Source of the DNA: Melastoma dodecandrum | Lineage: Eukaryota > Streptophyta > Magnoliopsida > Myrtales > Melastomataceae | Reading direction: 5' to 3' | Assembly (NCBI GenBank): GCA_029817715.1 | Contig: JARUPY010000396.1 | Span: 5,828,001 to 5,892,000, forward strand | Length of the DNA: 64,000 nucleotides | In this document: one piece after another, positions 1 to 10,631 of the stretch | Numbering within the stretch: position 1 is the stretch's first letter | Layout: the number at the start of each line of letters is the position of its first letter | The notes under the pieces: generated by a model | What the model saw: the letters and a program-made list of their open reading frames with translations, nothing else | Told to the model about the DNA's origin: nothing | The model's database searches: none | Translations under genes and position numbers: made by a program

Positions 1-183
1 AGTAATGGTCCCGGTGATATTTGAGAGGCAATAACCAACCGGTGGTGCCGAAACAGAGCATCTGAGGGGAACAATTTTGTAAGGCAGACAGTCCAAACAT
101 TATGACAACCTCCTAGCAAAATTTTTATTACACGTATCCTGCACAACAGCGCATCTTCATTAGCACCATCAAATCCCATGTAG

Positions 184-500
184 CTACTGAATTACTTGTG
201 GAACTTGCCAGCCATGGCTAGTTGACTGGATTCGAGGTTCCTCGCCTTATTGTTTGCCACTAAACATGATCTATATCCGCTCCCGATGGCTATACAAGAC
301 TCTAACCAGGGTAACCTGTTGTATCTTGGCCACCCTCGTTATCAACTTAGTTTCTGCTTTGTGGCCCAACAAGTCGCACCTCTCCTTTCGGGTTAGCCAG
401 AACATGGAATCTCTTTCAAATCACAATTGCCGGTCTGTTGTTTGTTTAGTTGGACTAGCTGCGTATCGAGTGTATGCTTCGAGGAAGAACTCCGCTAGTT
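184..500 (+). pseudogene. MIRO C-terminal fragment, copy A (broken)
   Basis: A decayed copy of the 3' end of a mitochondrial Rho GTPase (MIRO) gene. It matches copy B at 4184-4881 through the exon encoding the stretch around VASHG, the following short intron, and the last exon encoding the membrane tail (VGLAAYRVYASRKNS, about 440-495). A GAG-to-TAG change at about 216 stops the frame and small indels follow at about 256. The middle exon (GIEPPIPISTKLG to RLINRS in copy B) is missing, so intron and tail are fused. No intact upstream GTPase or EF-hand exons are present. The family assignment rests on my recollection of the plant MIRO C-terminus; that it is a relic is clear from the breaks. Confidence 0.75.
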
Positions 501-2167
501 CCTCTTTTGTCAACCAGTTTTATTTTGCCCGTAGAACTCGCTTTCCCATCAATTTTCTTTTCACCAAAATGTGGCTGGTCACAAAAGCCACTCCCATATA
601 ACTTCACATTATCACTTGTTTGTAGAACCGTGGAAACATTGCTAATTTTGGCAAGCCAATTTTGGTTAGGCAGCATGCTCCATTTGAAGAGTTTAGATGT
701 ATGTTTGTACGATACAAAATGTTCTCCTCGGCTAACTTTCCCTCGCCAAAAAGTCGCAGCGACGAACGGAAGGGGGTGAACTCTGCTTTCTATACATTTT
801 GTTACTCGCTCAAGCTTGATTCTTCTTTTTCTCATAATAAGCAACAAAGTAAGGTAAAACTGGCAACTTCATAGCATTAGCGTAGCGCAAGTTATTTTAC
901 TTCTTCACATAAGTTTTTGTTATTTATTTGTAGTTTCTTTTGTTTATCAGAAGGAAAATCATGTTTTAAAGTCATCCTGAAGGATTCACGGGAGTCTCGT
1001 GTCCGGGATTTTAGCCTTCACCGGCCCCTCCCGTCCCCAACGATGATGTTTGTTACCGTAGCTTCCACGGTAGTTATGGTCCCCGTTTCCGTCTCGATCT
1101 TTGTTTTTTGAATCTCGAGGTGATGTGCGTTCTTATACATAGACAATGCGTCCTTGCAAAGAGATTTGTTGATATAGACTATGCTTTTGTCGCTCAGTTC
1201 TCATAGTAAAGCGTGTTTGTGCTGTTGAGAGGATACACTGTGAATGAAGCCTTCAAAATTGGTCCAGAAATAGCAGCTGTAATAACCAAGATGAATCTAA
1301 ATTCATTTGTTCTGAAGATTGGAGAAATTATAGCAGCCTTGCTACCTCCTCACCGAAAAATGTTATGTTGGTTGCTATTATGAGAATCCTGAACAAACAC
1401 CTTCTCTATTTGACTCTAATCATTTCACAGCAACACAACCTAGGAGCATTTCCTAAGACAATGTAACAACCTATGAGGATATTGGAAAAGGTAGTTTGCT
1501 AAATTTCTTATTTCTCTGATGTATGTATTCTCTAGTTTGCCCAGACAATAATTGTATTGGTGGCGTCAATTCATCACTGAAGGAGAAAAGCAGCATCGGA
1601 TCGTAACAGTAGAAAAAATACTGGCAGTAACAGAAGATTGAAACCATAAGCACAAACGGCGATCATAGTAAATATACCACTCTGTATACATATATCGAGA
1701 GAGAGCGAGATGGAGAATGAGATGGTACATTAGGAGGTTTACACCAAGAAAGTGAATGCTTTTTACTGGACGGACGGATCAGACTGAGATATCTCTCAGG
1801 CCTAACGAGGGTGACTCAACAAACTCTTGGGATCTGTCTGCCAGACACGACCCGCTCACAGACGTGTGCCCTTCAACAGCCTCAGCATTGCCAGAAACTG
1901 GAGCCGCCCGCAATAGATCCCGCAACTGGAGCCGCATCCGCAACATTTAAGGAAGCAAGTAATGAAGCTACTTCCTATGAAGACGTATTGTTAAGGAAAC
2001 CTCCTATTACCCTGTAGCTTATGTAAACCCAGAAGAGACTACACTCTGCACAAATTAAAATTCTCGAGCAAGAGCAGCCTCAACCAGAAGGATAATTTTC
2101 ACACCATGGAAAATCGCAATTCCTAAAGGAAAATTGAGTAGTGGAAAGCATATGTCTTTAAAGATAC
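501..2167. other. No recognisable gene
   Basis: About 1.7 kb between the first MIRO fragment and unidentified minus-strand exon-like sequence. Reading frames here are short and look like chance. At about 1890-1940 there is a small imperfect direct repeat (aactggagccgc occurs twice). I see no RNA gene, long repeat or recognisable transposon protein. Confidence 0.5.
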
Positions 2168-2350
2168 CTGATCAGGACTCTTTTTCACAGGGACTGGGAT
2201 CAGATTGGCAGGCAGCTTGATATCATTATCGTATCCAAACTTACAGAGCACCGTGAATGTGGTCTCAAGCCGTCCTTTCTCTATGAATAATGCGTGGAGA
2301 AAGGGGAAGCCTGTCAAAGTTAGACCGTGTTCAGTGACTCCTTCAGACAA
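2168..2350 (-). CDS. Unidentified exon-like sequence
   Basis: A 183-nt stretch (61 codons, open throughout) is bounded on the minus strand by an AG acceptor (revcomp of cttc at 2351-2354) and a GTATCT donor. It begins LSEGVTEHGL, contains GFPFLHALFIEKG and KFGYDNDIKLP, and ends PVKKSPDQ. The composition looks like a real folded-protein exon, and the phase 0/0 borders fit a spliced exon. Further exon-like pieces lie upstream on the same strand: about 2460-2525 (VGADDTLKPG), about 2830-2935 (FSLDGFLSRALKYS) and about 3145-3175, the last with AG and GT borders. I do not recognise the family. No start or stop could be assigned, and given the broken neighbours it may be a gene relic. Confidence 0.35.
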
Positions 2351-3458
2351 CTTCAAAGTAAGAGTCATGTAAGAATAAAATCAAAATTAAATATGGGGAC
2401 GAACATAGAGAAGTAGCCAAGTTGATAATATGGACGGCCGATGAAATATCGCCAAGATATCCTACACACAAGATTCTCCGAGCTTTTGGCCGGGTTTAAG
2501 AGTGTCGTCAGCGCCCACTGCACCAACAAATAAATCGTTAGATTAATACTTTTATAACTGGCGTGATCCATATTTTAAGCATAAACATGTAGCACAAACT
2601 GAAACCTAACTAGTTAAGCTATACAAAAGTTTCTGCCAAGCAATCATTTGACCATTTGGTAGAAAGAACATGTTATTAGAACGTCAGCTAATTGATGAAT
2701 AACTAAAACATGAAGAGACTCTAGAGAAATATTCATCGAAAAAGAAGAAAAAACAATGAAATAGATGTTAGCTCCCAAGTAAAACAAGGAGATTTATCTC
2801 CCACATGAAAAAATAGTGAACCATATTCGAGTACTTAAGTGCCCGAGACAAAAATCCGTCAAGAGAGAATACTCCCAGTGTAGTTTTCTCAGCAGCGTCA
2901 CTGTAAGAAGCTTCATTCCAGGTGCTGAAAGTTAATAACAGAATATAAATTAATTATATCAACATTCATGTTTCAAATCCTCACATTTATGAATAACATT
3001 AATTAAAAATACAGTAACTAAGTTCAGAAGATAATTATTTTATAATATTAGCATGAAATAGAGTTAAAAAAAATCACTCGAAGAAAATTAGAGGCGAGCA
3101 TTAAACCGCGAAAGTACCATTCAGGGGCCGTATAGAGAACAAACCTTCAATCTCCACAGGTCGTAGAGCACCGTCCTGTTTACAAAGCAAGAATTGGGCC
3201 CGTGGGAAAACAACTGTAAAGCCCATGTTTCATTACCTGCTAAAGTTGTCAGGAAATCAAATCCCGAAAGAGACGACGGTACGAGTAAGAACGAACGCCA
3301 TCGTCGCGGAGTTGTGAAATTCTCGAGGAGTCGGATGGAGGAAGATGGTCGCGGTCTCCTCTTTTTCTCCCCCGAGTTGTCAATTGTTAGGGTTCTTTGA
3401 TCTGATCTGATTAGGGTTTTTTTTGGGTGCGCAGCTCATCAGACCTGTCGCCTTCTAC

Positions 3459-4007
3459 ATGTACGAAATCGGCACCTTGCCTACTGTAGATCAGCTGGAT
3501 GGACTTTTACATTCCGTGGCCGGAGGAGGAGGCCTCCACCGTCTGTTTGAAGATTCCCTTGTTTATTTTGTGCATTTTGATGGGGATTCCTGGGACGATT
3601 ACCTGGTAATGTGTGCGGAGAATTACGCCAACTACAACCAAGCAGATGCATGCCTTGGTCAGAATAAGCCCGAGAGTGAAGAGAGGGATGATTTCGAGGA
3701 CGCATGCTGCGACCGTTATTTGTCTTTCTGCTATTTGGGACCTCGTGATGGCTACGAAGCCTACCGAATCGCCATGATCAGGGTCTTCAGATTCGCTTAC
3801 GAAGATCCTCCTCCTGCCACCATCATCTTCATCTCGGCCGACAAAGATTTCGCCCCCCTCCTCGTCCAGTTGAAGGGAAATGGATACAACCTGATCACTC
3901 TGAGCCGTTCCGAGGAGGCTTCCGTGGCATTTCATGAACCAGGATTGGTCCTGTATGATTGGGGGAGGGCTAGCCGCGGTGAAGATTTCTTCCCCATTGG
4001 ATTTTGA
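3459..4007 (+). CDS. NYN-domain-like protein (limkain/MARF1 type), divergent
   Basis: A single-exon frame; the first ATG in frame is at 3459, giving 182 aa, and the frame stays open back to 3423. The C-terminal half matches the pattern of plant NYN (PIN-like nuclease) domains: PPPATIIFISADKDFAPLL corresponds to the family's PPPATI-LISGD-DF block, followed by the typical QLKGNGYNLITLS strand-helix. The expected first strand with its catalytic Asp (VAVFWDIEN in relatives) is only weakly echoed as PVAFYMYEIG, so one active-site acid seems lost. No RNA-binding LOTUS domain follows. A telo-box-like TTAGGGTTT lies just upstream (about 3411). It may be a short expressed paralogue or a decaying copy. 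Nuclease activity should not be assumed. Confidence 0.55.
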   Translation: MYEIGTLPTVDQLDGLLHSVAGGGGLHRLFEDSLVYFVHFDGDSWDDYLVMCAENYANYNQADACLGQNKPESEERDDFEDACCDRYLSFCYLGPRDGYEAYRIAMIRVFRFAYEDPPPATIIFISADKDFAPLLVQLKGNGYNLITLSRSEEASVAFHEPGLVLYDWGRASRGEDFFPIGF

Positions 4008-4183
4008 GAGGTTGCTGTTGGACACGGCCACTGTTTGTTTTTATGATGTGCAGACACATTTACATACATATTAAATTGTTGATGCTCTTCTTATTGGGAA
4101 ATCTTGTGATAAAGTGTTGCACATGACTTCCAGCATTGGGGAAGAAATTAGATTTTTCTCATCAATTTATTCTCATATTTTCA

Positions 4184-4881
4184 GCTCGGACGAGTCTTCA
4201 TGGAAAAGGGCTACTGAATTGCTTGTGGAAGTGGCCAGCCATGGCGAGTTGACTGGATTTGAGGTTCCTTTCCTAATTGTTGCCGCTAATGATGATCTAG
4301 ATCCATTTCCGATGGCTATACAAGATTCTACCGGGGTAAGTTGTTGTATCTTGGCTACGTTCGTTATCAATGGAGTGCGCACTTTGTGGCCCAACATGTT
4401 ATGCCTTTACTTGCAGGTTACCCAGGATATGGGAATTGAGCCCCCCATTCCTATCAGCACAAAATTAGGTGATTTCAACAATGTTTTCCTAAGGATTGTG
4501 AATGCAGCAGAGCAACCTCACCTGAGCATCCCGGAAACTGAAGCAGGGAGGAACCGCAAACATTACCACAGGCTCATCAACCGTTCTCTCATGATTGTTT
4601 CAGGTATATTTGTTCTTCGTCAATGTCGAGCACATAGTTAATGTATATCCCGGCGACCGGATGTTTCTACCTGCAGGGTTTTTTTCTTTTTCCTTTTTGA
4701 AATATAGCAAGAAACATGAAATAGCCTTGGAAGACATCTTTACTGGCTTACGAATCCCGCTAAGCTAACTGATGTTTCTTGGTTCACGTTTCTTTCGAGT
4801 CTCGACAGTCGGGGCTGCTGTCGGTTTAGTTGGACTAGCTGCCTTTCAAGTTTATGCTTCAAGGAAAAACTCCTCCGGTTG
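4184..4881 (+). pseudogene. MIRO 3'-end fragment, copy B (three intact exons, no 5' part)
   Basis: MIRO proteins are tail-anchored GTPases of the mitochondrial outer membrane that control mitochondrial movement and shape. Only the last three exons are here: about 4184-4335 (SDESSWKRATELL to MAIQDS), about 4418-4603 (VTQDMGIEPPIPIS, LGDFNNVF, HYHRLINRSLMIVS) and 4808-4881 (VGAAVGLVGLAAFQVYASRK, stop). Splice borders and phases are intact, and the hydrophobic tail anchor and basic end are preserved. Upstream of the first exon is intron-like sequence ending tttcag, then the NYN-like frame rather than the GTPase and EF-hand exons. This is therefore a truncated duplicate. It could still be expressed as part of a chimeric transcript, which I cannot test. 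Confidence 0.75.
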
Positions 4882-5758
4882 ATCTTTGATACCTCTTCTG
4901 TAAAGCAGCTTTACTCTCGTGCGAATTTGAAAGCATGGACTGGGCAATTTTTGATGCCTTCCCATCACCACTGGGTTCTCAAACAACACTGAAGATTGCA
5001 CATTCTTAGGCCACTTGATCAACCTCCTGACCATTAGTTTTCTTGCACTGATGGCGTAGATCCCCTCTTTGTCCTAGCTATATGGGATTTGATGGTGCTG
5101 ATGAAGGTGTTTTCAAATGAGTTGATTGTTTCCCATTTTAATGATTTCTGCAGTACCAATTCCTCCCCACTTTCGCAAAATATGCATTGTCATGGCCCCC
5201 GCGGGCGAAAATAATCATTGATTTAGCTCCAAAGCTGTTTTTGAGATTAGTGATAGCATACCATTCATTGCTCCAAAAGGATATTTTTTTCTCACCCCTG
5301 GATTCGATGGAGGAACCTGTTGATGTATGCGTACGCGGCCACAAAGCAGGAAGGGGCCGCAGCCTGAGTCTCGAGAAACAGCATGACACTCATCCGAGCG
5401 GAAGAAGGCGACGATGTCCTTCACCTTGGACCCTTGAAACAACTTGTTGCTCTTGCGTACAGATCTTCACTAGACAGGACGACAGGAAGAGCAGAAAATT
5501 CCCAGAGACTTCAAATCTAAGTTTTTGCGGTCATGTGTTGACATCACCACTTAATCTGACCATCCAACAATCCTGTTGTTCTCTGCCTCTGCATAAAGTC
5601 GCCCATAATCAGCATCGCATGCCCAGTGCATCAAAATTCAAAATACACAAGGAAGAAACAACCTGTTGTGCACACAAACGGAATGTAAGTAAAATGAGAA
5701 TGGACAACTGGGGTTGGGAAGAATGTACTGGACATTGTATGTTTGATTGATTTTTTAG

Positions 5759-5902
5759 TAATGTTTTCTAAATAGATGACTTCTCAAATCAGAGACATGT
5801 CGGGCTTTCGATGTTGATTCAGGTGTTGATAGTTTATTAATGTTTTCTAAATAGATGACTTCATCTAAATTCAGGATCATGTCGGGCTTTCGGTGTTGAT
5901 TC
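5759..5902. repeat. Imperfect tandem duplication, about 80-bp period
   Basis: The block starting aatgttttctaaatagatga at about 5759 recurs at about 5839. Both are followed by a shared atgtcgggctttcg and tgttgatt. It lies directly beside the G24 tract and the inverted MIRO copy C, and looks like local duplication during the same rearrangements. Confidence 0.7.
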
Positions 5903-5924
5903 TGCGGAGAAGATGCAGAAGCTA

Positions 5925-6180
5925 ATTTTGTGCCAATTGGTTGGGGGGGGGGGGGGGGGGGGGGGGCTCAATCCCATATCCTGGCGACCTGCAAGTAAAG
6001 GCATAACATGTTGGGCACAGAATGCGAATTCCATTGATAATGAACGCAGCATAGATACAACTTACCCTGGTAGTCTTGTATAGCCATCGGAAATGGATCT
6101 AGATCATCATTAGCGGCAACAATAAGGCAAGGAACCTCAAATCCATTCAATCTTTTGCCATGGCTGGCCACTTCCAGCTT
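5925..6180 (-). pseudogene. MIRO C-terminal fragment, copy C (inverted)
   Basis: On the minus strand, 6180-6075 encodes VASHGKRLNGFEVPCLIVAA and NDDLDPFPMAIQD, nearly identical to copy B apart from a short insertion after HGK. The following intron (about 6070-5990) also matches copy B. The next exon begins (ARIWD; copy B has TQDMG) and then breaks into a run of 24 C on the coding strand (G24 at 5943-5966) where copy B has GAGCCCCCCATTCC. A recognisable ggcacaaaattag remnant follows. It is inverted relative to copies A and B. Nothing remains of the tail exon. This is a relic. Confidence 0.75.
5943..5966. repeat. G24 homopolymer
   Basis: Twenty-four consecutive G on the plus strand, the longest G:C run in the window. 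It lies inside MIRO copy C and appears to have grown from the six-C stretch present at the matching place in copy B. Length may be affected by sequencing error. Confidence 0.85.
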
Positions 6181-6208
6181 GCGGACGAAGCAGTTACCCG
6201 AGGGTTGA

Positions 6209-6311
6209 TGTGATCAAGCGACAGTCAACTGAGAAAGCAAGGAGGTGATCAAGCGATAATCAACTAGGAAAGCAAGGGGTACTCAAGTAACAATCAACTG
6301 GAAAAGCAAGA
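6209..6311. repeat. Short tandem repeat, three units of about 33-35 bp
   Basis: Three degenerate copies of a unit reading roughly gtgatcaagcgacagtcaac followed by tgagaaagcaag. They occur at about 6209, 6245 and 6280, immediately upstream of the tRNA-Glu relic. Confidence 0.75.
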
Positions 6312-6340
6312 AAATTCTGCGGCGAATGCTAGTAGGCGAT

Positions 6341-6408
6341 CCGGTATGAGAAGACCCGGGTATTCGGCTCTCACCCGAAAGGCCCGGGTTCAAGTCCCAG
6401 CAACCGAA
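6341..6408 (+). tRNA. tRNA-Glu(CTC)-like relic
   Basis: The 3' half is almost a normal plant tRNA-Glu. It has a perfect 5-bp anticodon stem (TTCGG/CCGAA) around a CTCTCAC loop with anticodon CTC at 6370-6372, and a TTCAAGT T-loop with a stem carrying one mismatch (CCGGG/CCCAG). The 5' half is not: the D-arm is unrecognisable and the acceptor stem pairs badly (three mismatches by my count). An AT-rich tail rich in T follows at 6409. It is probably a pseudogene or a tRNA-derived repeat rather than a working tRNA. Confidence 0.55.
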
Positions 6409-6625
6409 TTATTTTTTATTTTTTTTGAAGAATTTTCTTCTTCAGCCCTTATTTTTTGATGTACATGTGAATGCATTTGTTTAAACTGTATGCTTAGTAC
6501 ATAATACTACATGGGCTACGAATGGTACTTGTAAGACTAATAATCTTTCATGATGCATGGACACATATAATCTAATTAGGAAATTCATACTATACACTCA
6601 ATATACATCAAGTGCATTTTCCCTC

Positions 6626-9174
6626 CTAGGCAGAGGTCAGGCCTTCCGGCAAGGTCTCACTATCCGGGTCTGGCGAGAGAAACTTGCGGCAGGCATAGAA
6701 TACGGCAGAGTGGAAGCCCGAAGGATTATCGATGAAAACAAAATGCCCGCCCTGCAATAGAAACTCCCGGATTAGAATGAACCGCAAGACATGTTAACCA
6801 AAATTCAGGTAGAGGCCACATGAGCAGGGAGAAAACGGGAGGGGGGAAAGAAAGCCTGTGACTAACCAGGGGCACTCTAATGATTTCACACGGAACTTTC
6901 ATATCTTTTCGTGCTTCTTGGGCCCCTTCATAATTCATCCAGTCTTGGTAGCCATATATAAACGTTGTTGGCACTTTCCATTGTGATGCGCTGCAAAGTA
7001 AAAGGGATTCAGTCAGGTCATGCAGTATTTCTCTTCACTCAATGTAATTGGACAAGAAACAAATTTCATGATGCTTCTATTCAACTTCTGATAAGCCATT
7101 GTAACGTGATACCACAGCCTCGGATATACTAATTTACTGATACTAAATTTGCATTCTAAGCATCGGTTCTTTCCTTGAAGGATAATTCCTTTATCTAGTC
7201 ACTGAGCTAATCTGGTGCATCTTCATCACCTCTCACAAAATGGAAAATATTGATCCAGACACAACTTTATCTTTTTTAATATTAAACCCACACCAGAGAT
7301 TTTGCTAACCTATAGCTTTCACACTCTAAAGTAACAACTTAAGCGGACAGTTCAACGTCAGAGATCTACGGAGGCAAAGTGAACAGCTCAGAGCCAAAGG
7401 TCTGCATGGGGATTTTTAGGAGATTATGATGCTAGGATCACAGTACCTTTGAAGAAGTGGAGACCTGGTAAATGCTCCAAAAGAGAATATGTACTTTAAA
7501 CAGAGCTCACCACTAGCTTTAGCAGCCAGAGTGTGATATACATAGTCTGAAATGCAACCATCAGTGTTAGTCGACTATGTATGTTCCTCAAGTAGCCAAA
7601 AAGAAAAAGGATAAAATACCATCAATCTCAACCTTAAACACGCTGACTGAGGAAACAAACCTGTCAACAATTTGGACTCATCATCATTCAATGTTGAGCC
7701 GTTCGAATGGGTACCAAATCTAGCACTAGTATAATTACGAACAACATCTGGTCCCCAAGGGCCCAGTCCTCTGTAGAATGTTCACAAAAGCTACATAAAT
7801 TTGACAGGACAATACTAAATGAACAAACTTGGAAAGTTTGTCCATCAATTCCAAACAGAAAATGCATGAATAACATGCATGGAGAAATTCTACCTTATGA
7901 CCTTCTGAGGTGTAAAATTAGACTCCCAGAGATGATTCATGATGGCACCTTTCCAGGTAGCTCTAAATCGCATGATCCACTCTGATCTACCATCGGATTC
8001 TGAGGAAAAGCCTGCAGGTCCAACTAATATCAAGTGCTTAACATGCTCGGGATGCTGCAGCAGCATAGAAGAGGTGTAAGCGGTCAGCTATAGGCTTTGA
8101 GTTTCAGTAATTTGCATGGGATAAGGGTAATTTGTTCACCAACCTTAAGCGCATATTTAGCGGCAACATACCCCCCAAAAGAATGTCCCAGCAATACGAA
8201 GTCTGTGATAGCTTTGGCTTTTCGCCATTCTTCAAAGGAATCAACAAACCATGCCTCCGTTTCTGGTCGGTAGGTGGAGCAGACAGGTAAATATCGTGGA
8301 ATTCGCCAAGAACCGAGGTTTGATTTGACAGCCACTAACCTTCAGTACTTTTGCATGTAAAGTCAGGCCGGCTGGAGCCACCCCAACTGCAGGAAGTTAA
8401 ATGCTCTTATCAGGCAAAACCTTCATTTATCTGACTATTAAAAGAGACTGGACATATATGCCCGATAAATTGCTAATAACTAGTAAAAATATGTTCCCAT
8501 CACGAGTACATTGCACCTGCTAATGTTCATTGCTAAACAAATACAAATTCTGTCGACAACATAGTAAGAATACGAATTCCCAGCAAATGTCGATATAGCA
8601 CATTATTGTGAAAAATATGGGAAATTTCTGCGAAAGACAAATTCCTCCATCTTCAAAGCCAACAAAAGAACCTTACCCTAACTGATCGATCGCAATCACC
8701 CTAAACCGACTCGCGAGGGCATCAAAATTCCGGAAGAAGAAACCCTGGGAAGCAGCATAACCATGGACCATAACAAGAACAGGCGAATCATCTCTACCGT
8801 CGAAGGTAACTGTATTGATAAACCGATGCTCGTCGCTCGTGGACCTGAACCACCGAACCTTGGACCCAGGCGGTCCGGTGCCAATATTGACTTTCTCCTG
8901 CACGTAACGAGTCCTGAAGAGATCGAAACAATCAAATCAATTCAAACACCAATGCATGCCGAATTCAACCCCGATCAATACGGAAACGGACGACGACGAC
9001 GACGACGACGGTTTACTTGACGAGGGAGAGGAGGCGTTTCTCGGCGGCGATGATGTGATCGGTGGAGGTAGGGATCCACCGGAGAAGGGACGGCCACCAG
9101 GATCGGGCGTTGGTCGACGGGGCTTCCGCGGCGGGGGACGATCGAAGGTCGGACTTGGAGAATCCTTCCGCCAT
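6626..9174 (-). CDS. CGI-58/ABHD5-like alpha/beta hydrolase (At4g24160 type)
   Basis: Nine exons on the minus strand: 9017-9174, 8677-8913, 8340-8386, 8144-8262, 7894-8054, 7661-7770, 7447-7546, 6867-6990, 6626-6751. Together they give 393 aa with all phases consistent. Plant homologues of CGI-58 act in lipid homeostasis, with lysophosphatidic acid acyltransferase, phospholipase and lipase activities reported for the Arabidopsis member. Visible motifs are the oxyanion region VMVHGYAASQGFF, the nucleophile elbow GHSFGG (Ser about 175), a likely triad Asp in YGYQDWM (about 326), and GGHFVFID near the C-terminus, which supplies the triad His and the HX4D acyltransferase motif. The start MAEGFSKSDLR fits the family. 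Intron 1 holds a (GAC)n microsatellite at about 8988-9010. Confidence 0.92.
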
Positions 9175-9279
9175 TTTCTTCGGCCCGGCAAAGTTGGGGG
9201 TAAACCGAGACGACGCAATGCTCGTTTCGTGAATGTTCGTATAATTCCGTTGACGTAAAACGCGAAGCGAATTATTCAT

Positions 9280-9770
9280 AGATATGTTTGTGTTAAAGAG
9301 TGCTGTGCACGAAACAAATTGAGGTTATATATATATAGCTTGATTCAATTATACGGAGATCTGATTAGTCAATCTCTGATGACGTAAACAATGACGGCAC
9401 TAGGGGCGCCTCTCTCTAATGGGCCTACCAAGCCCATTAGTAAAATTGGGCTTTTTTGGGCAGGACCATTTATTCTAGAACTCAAATTGAGCCCGTAGTG
9501 TTAGACAACCGTCCGGGGGCCTCACCTATGAAAATTTAATTTATGCAATAAAAGGTCGTAAGAAACACAGAACTAGGTAATTGCAAGAAGCCCGTGTAAT
9601 GTATTCGGGCCATTAGAAGAGATCAATTGTATGAGGTAAGTCGGCCAACAACCGGCGTCCAATCACAACTTAAGATGAATAGCATAACTCTTTCTGCGGA
9701 TTCTATCATAAATCCCTAATGGACAAGAGACGGGGATAATTGCCATTGCCACGGAGAAAGATCCCCCCCG
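9280..9770. other. Intergenic spacer
   Basis: Upstream region of the CGI-58-like gene and 3' flank of the V-ATPase gene, both transcribed leftward. AT-rich with no recognisable gene or repeat. Confidence 0.6.
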
Positions 9771-10599
9771 CTAATCAGCTCTGGATTGACCGGCTCGAGA
9801 AGATAGGATGATCCCGACGATGAGGCCATATAGGGCGAGAGCTTCCGCGAAGATGAGGATGAGGATCATCCCCACGAAGAGCTTCGGTTGCTGGGCATTA
9901 GCTCTGCACAAAAAGTTCGTCGCTGAGTAAAGTAATTGGAAATGCTCACCTAGCAGCAAGACAACAAAGCTTATGACTACGGGATGAACTGATCAAGGAT
10001 TCAGCACCATCACCATTCACCACTCATCGAACATGCAGATGCAAAGGCTACAGTTTTTTAATCACTGATAACACTAGCTCTACAAGATAGATTCAACCAA
10101 ACATATCCGATGGAAAGTCCAAGTCGCTGTGGCATGCCAAAGACTCCCTATCCAAGTTGCATCTGATTTCTTCAGACAGACATAAAAACATACAATAATC
10201 GCCGTCTAAAAAGGCCACCCCAACCGTGAATCTGATACACAGGACGACTCAAGAAACAGGTATGCGAGGCAAGGTCACTAGTTTCTAGGCAATAATGTCG
10301 ATCATTTATGGTCAGTGAATCCATACGTTGAATCTCTCTATTATAGGTGATCCGAAATCTCTATCTGGCAAAAAATCACAAAAGCTTCTTGCTGCTCTAA
10401 GCATATTACTGTCCAAATTCTAAATGCCAATTCCATAATCCCCAGGCAGCAGCACAATTCACCGCAGACAAATTATAACACAATCAAACATGCATGTGCA
10501 TCCTTCTTCCATCCATCTCCTAGAACTTTAATCAATCATACATAACAAACCAATATTCACAGCAAACACAAGAAACACCCACAACAACACCAACCAAAT

Positions 10600-10631
<32 letters not shown>

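Noticed and set aside
3507..4031. 174-codon minus-strand frame
   Set aside because: Overlaps the NYN-like frame entirely; the plus strand carries the recognisable PPPATIIFISADKDF motif.
8937..9258. Long overlapping frames on both strands over exon 1 of the CGI-58-like gene
   Set aside because: Shadows of the real minus-strand exon (MAEGFSKSDLR) plus the (GAC)n repeat in intron 1.
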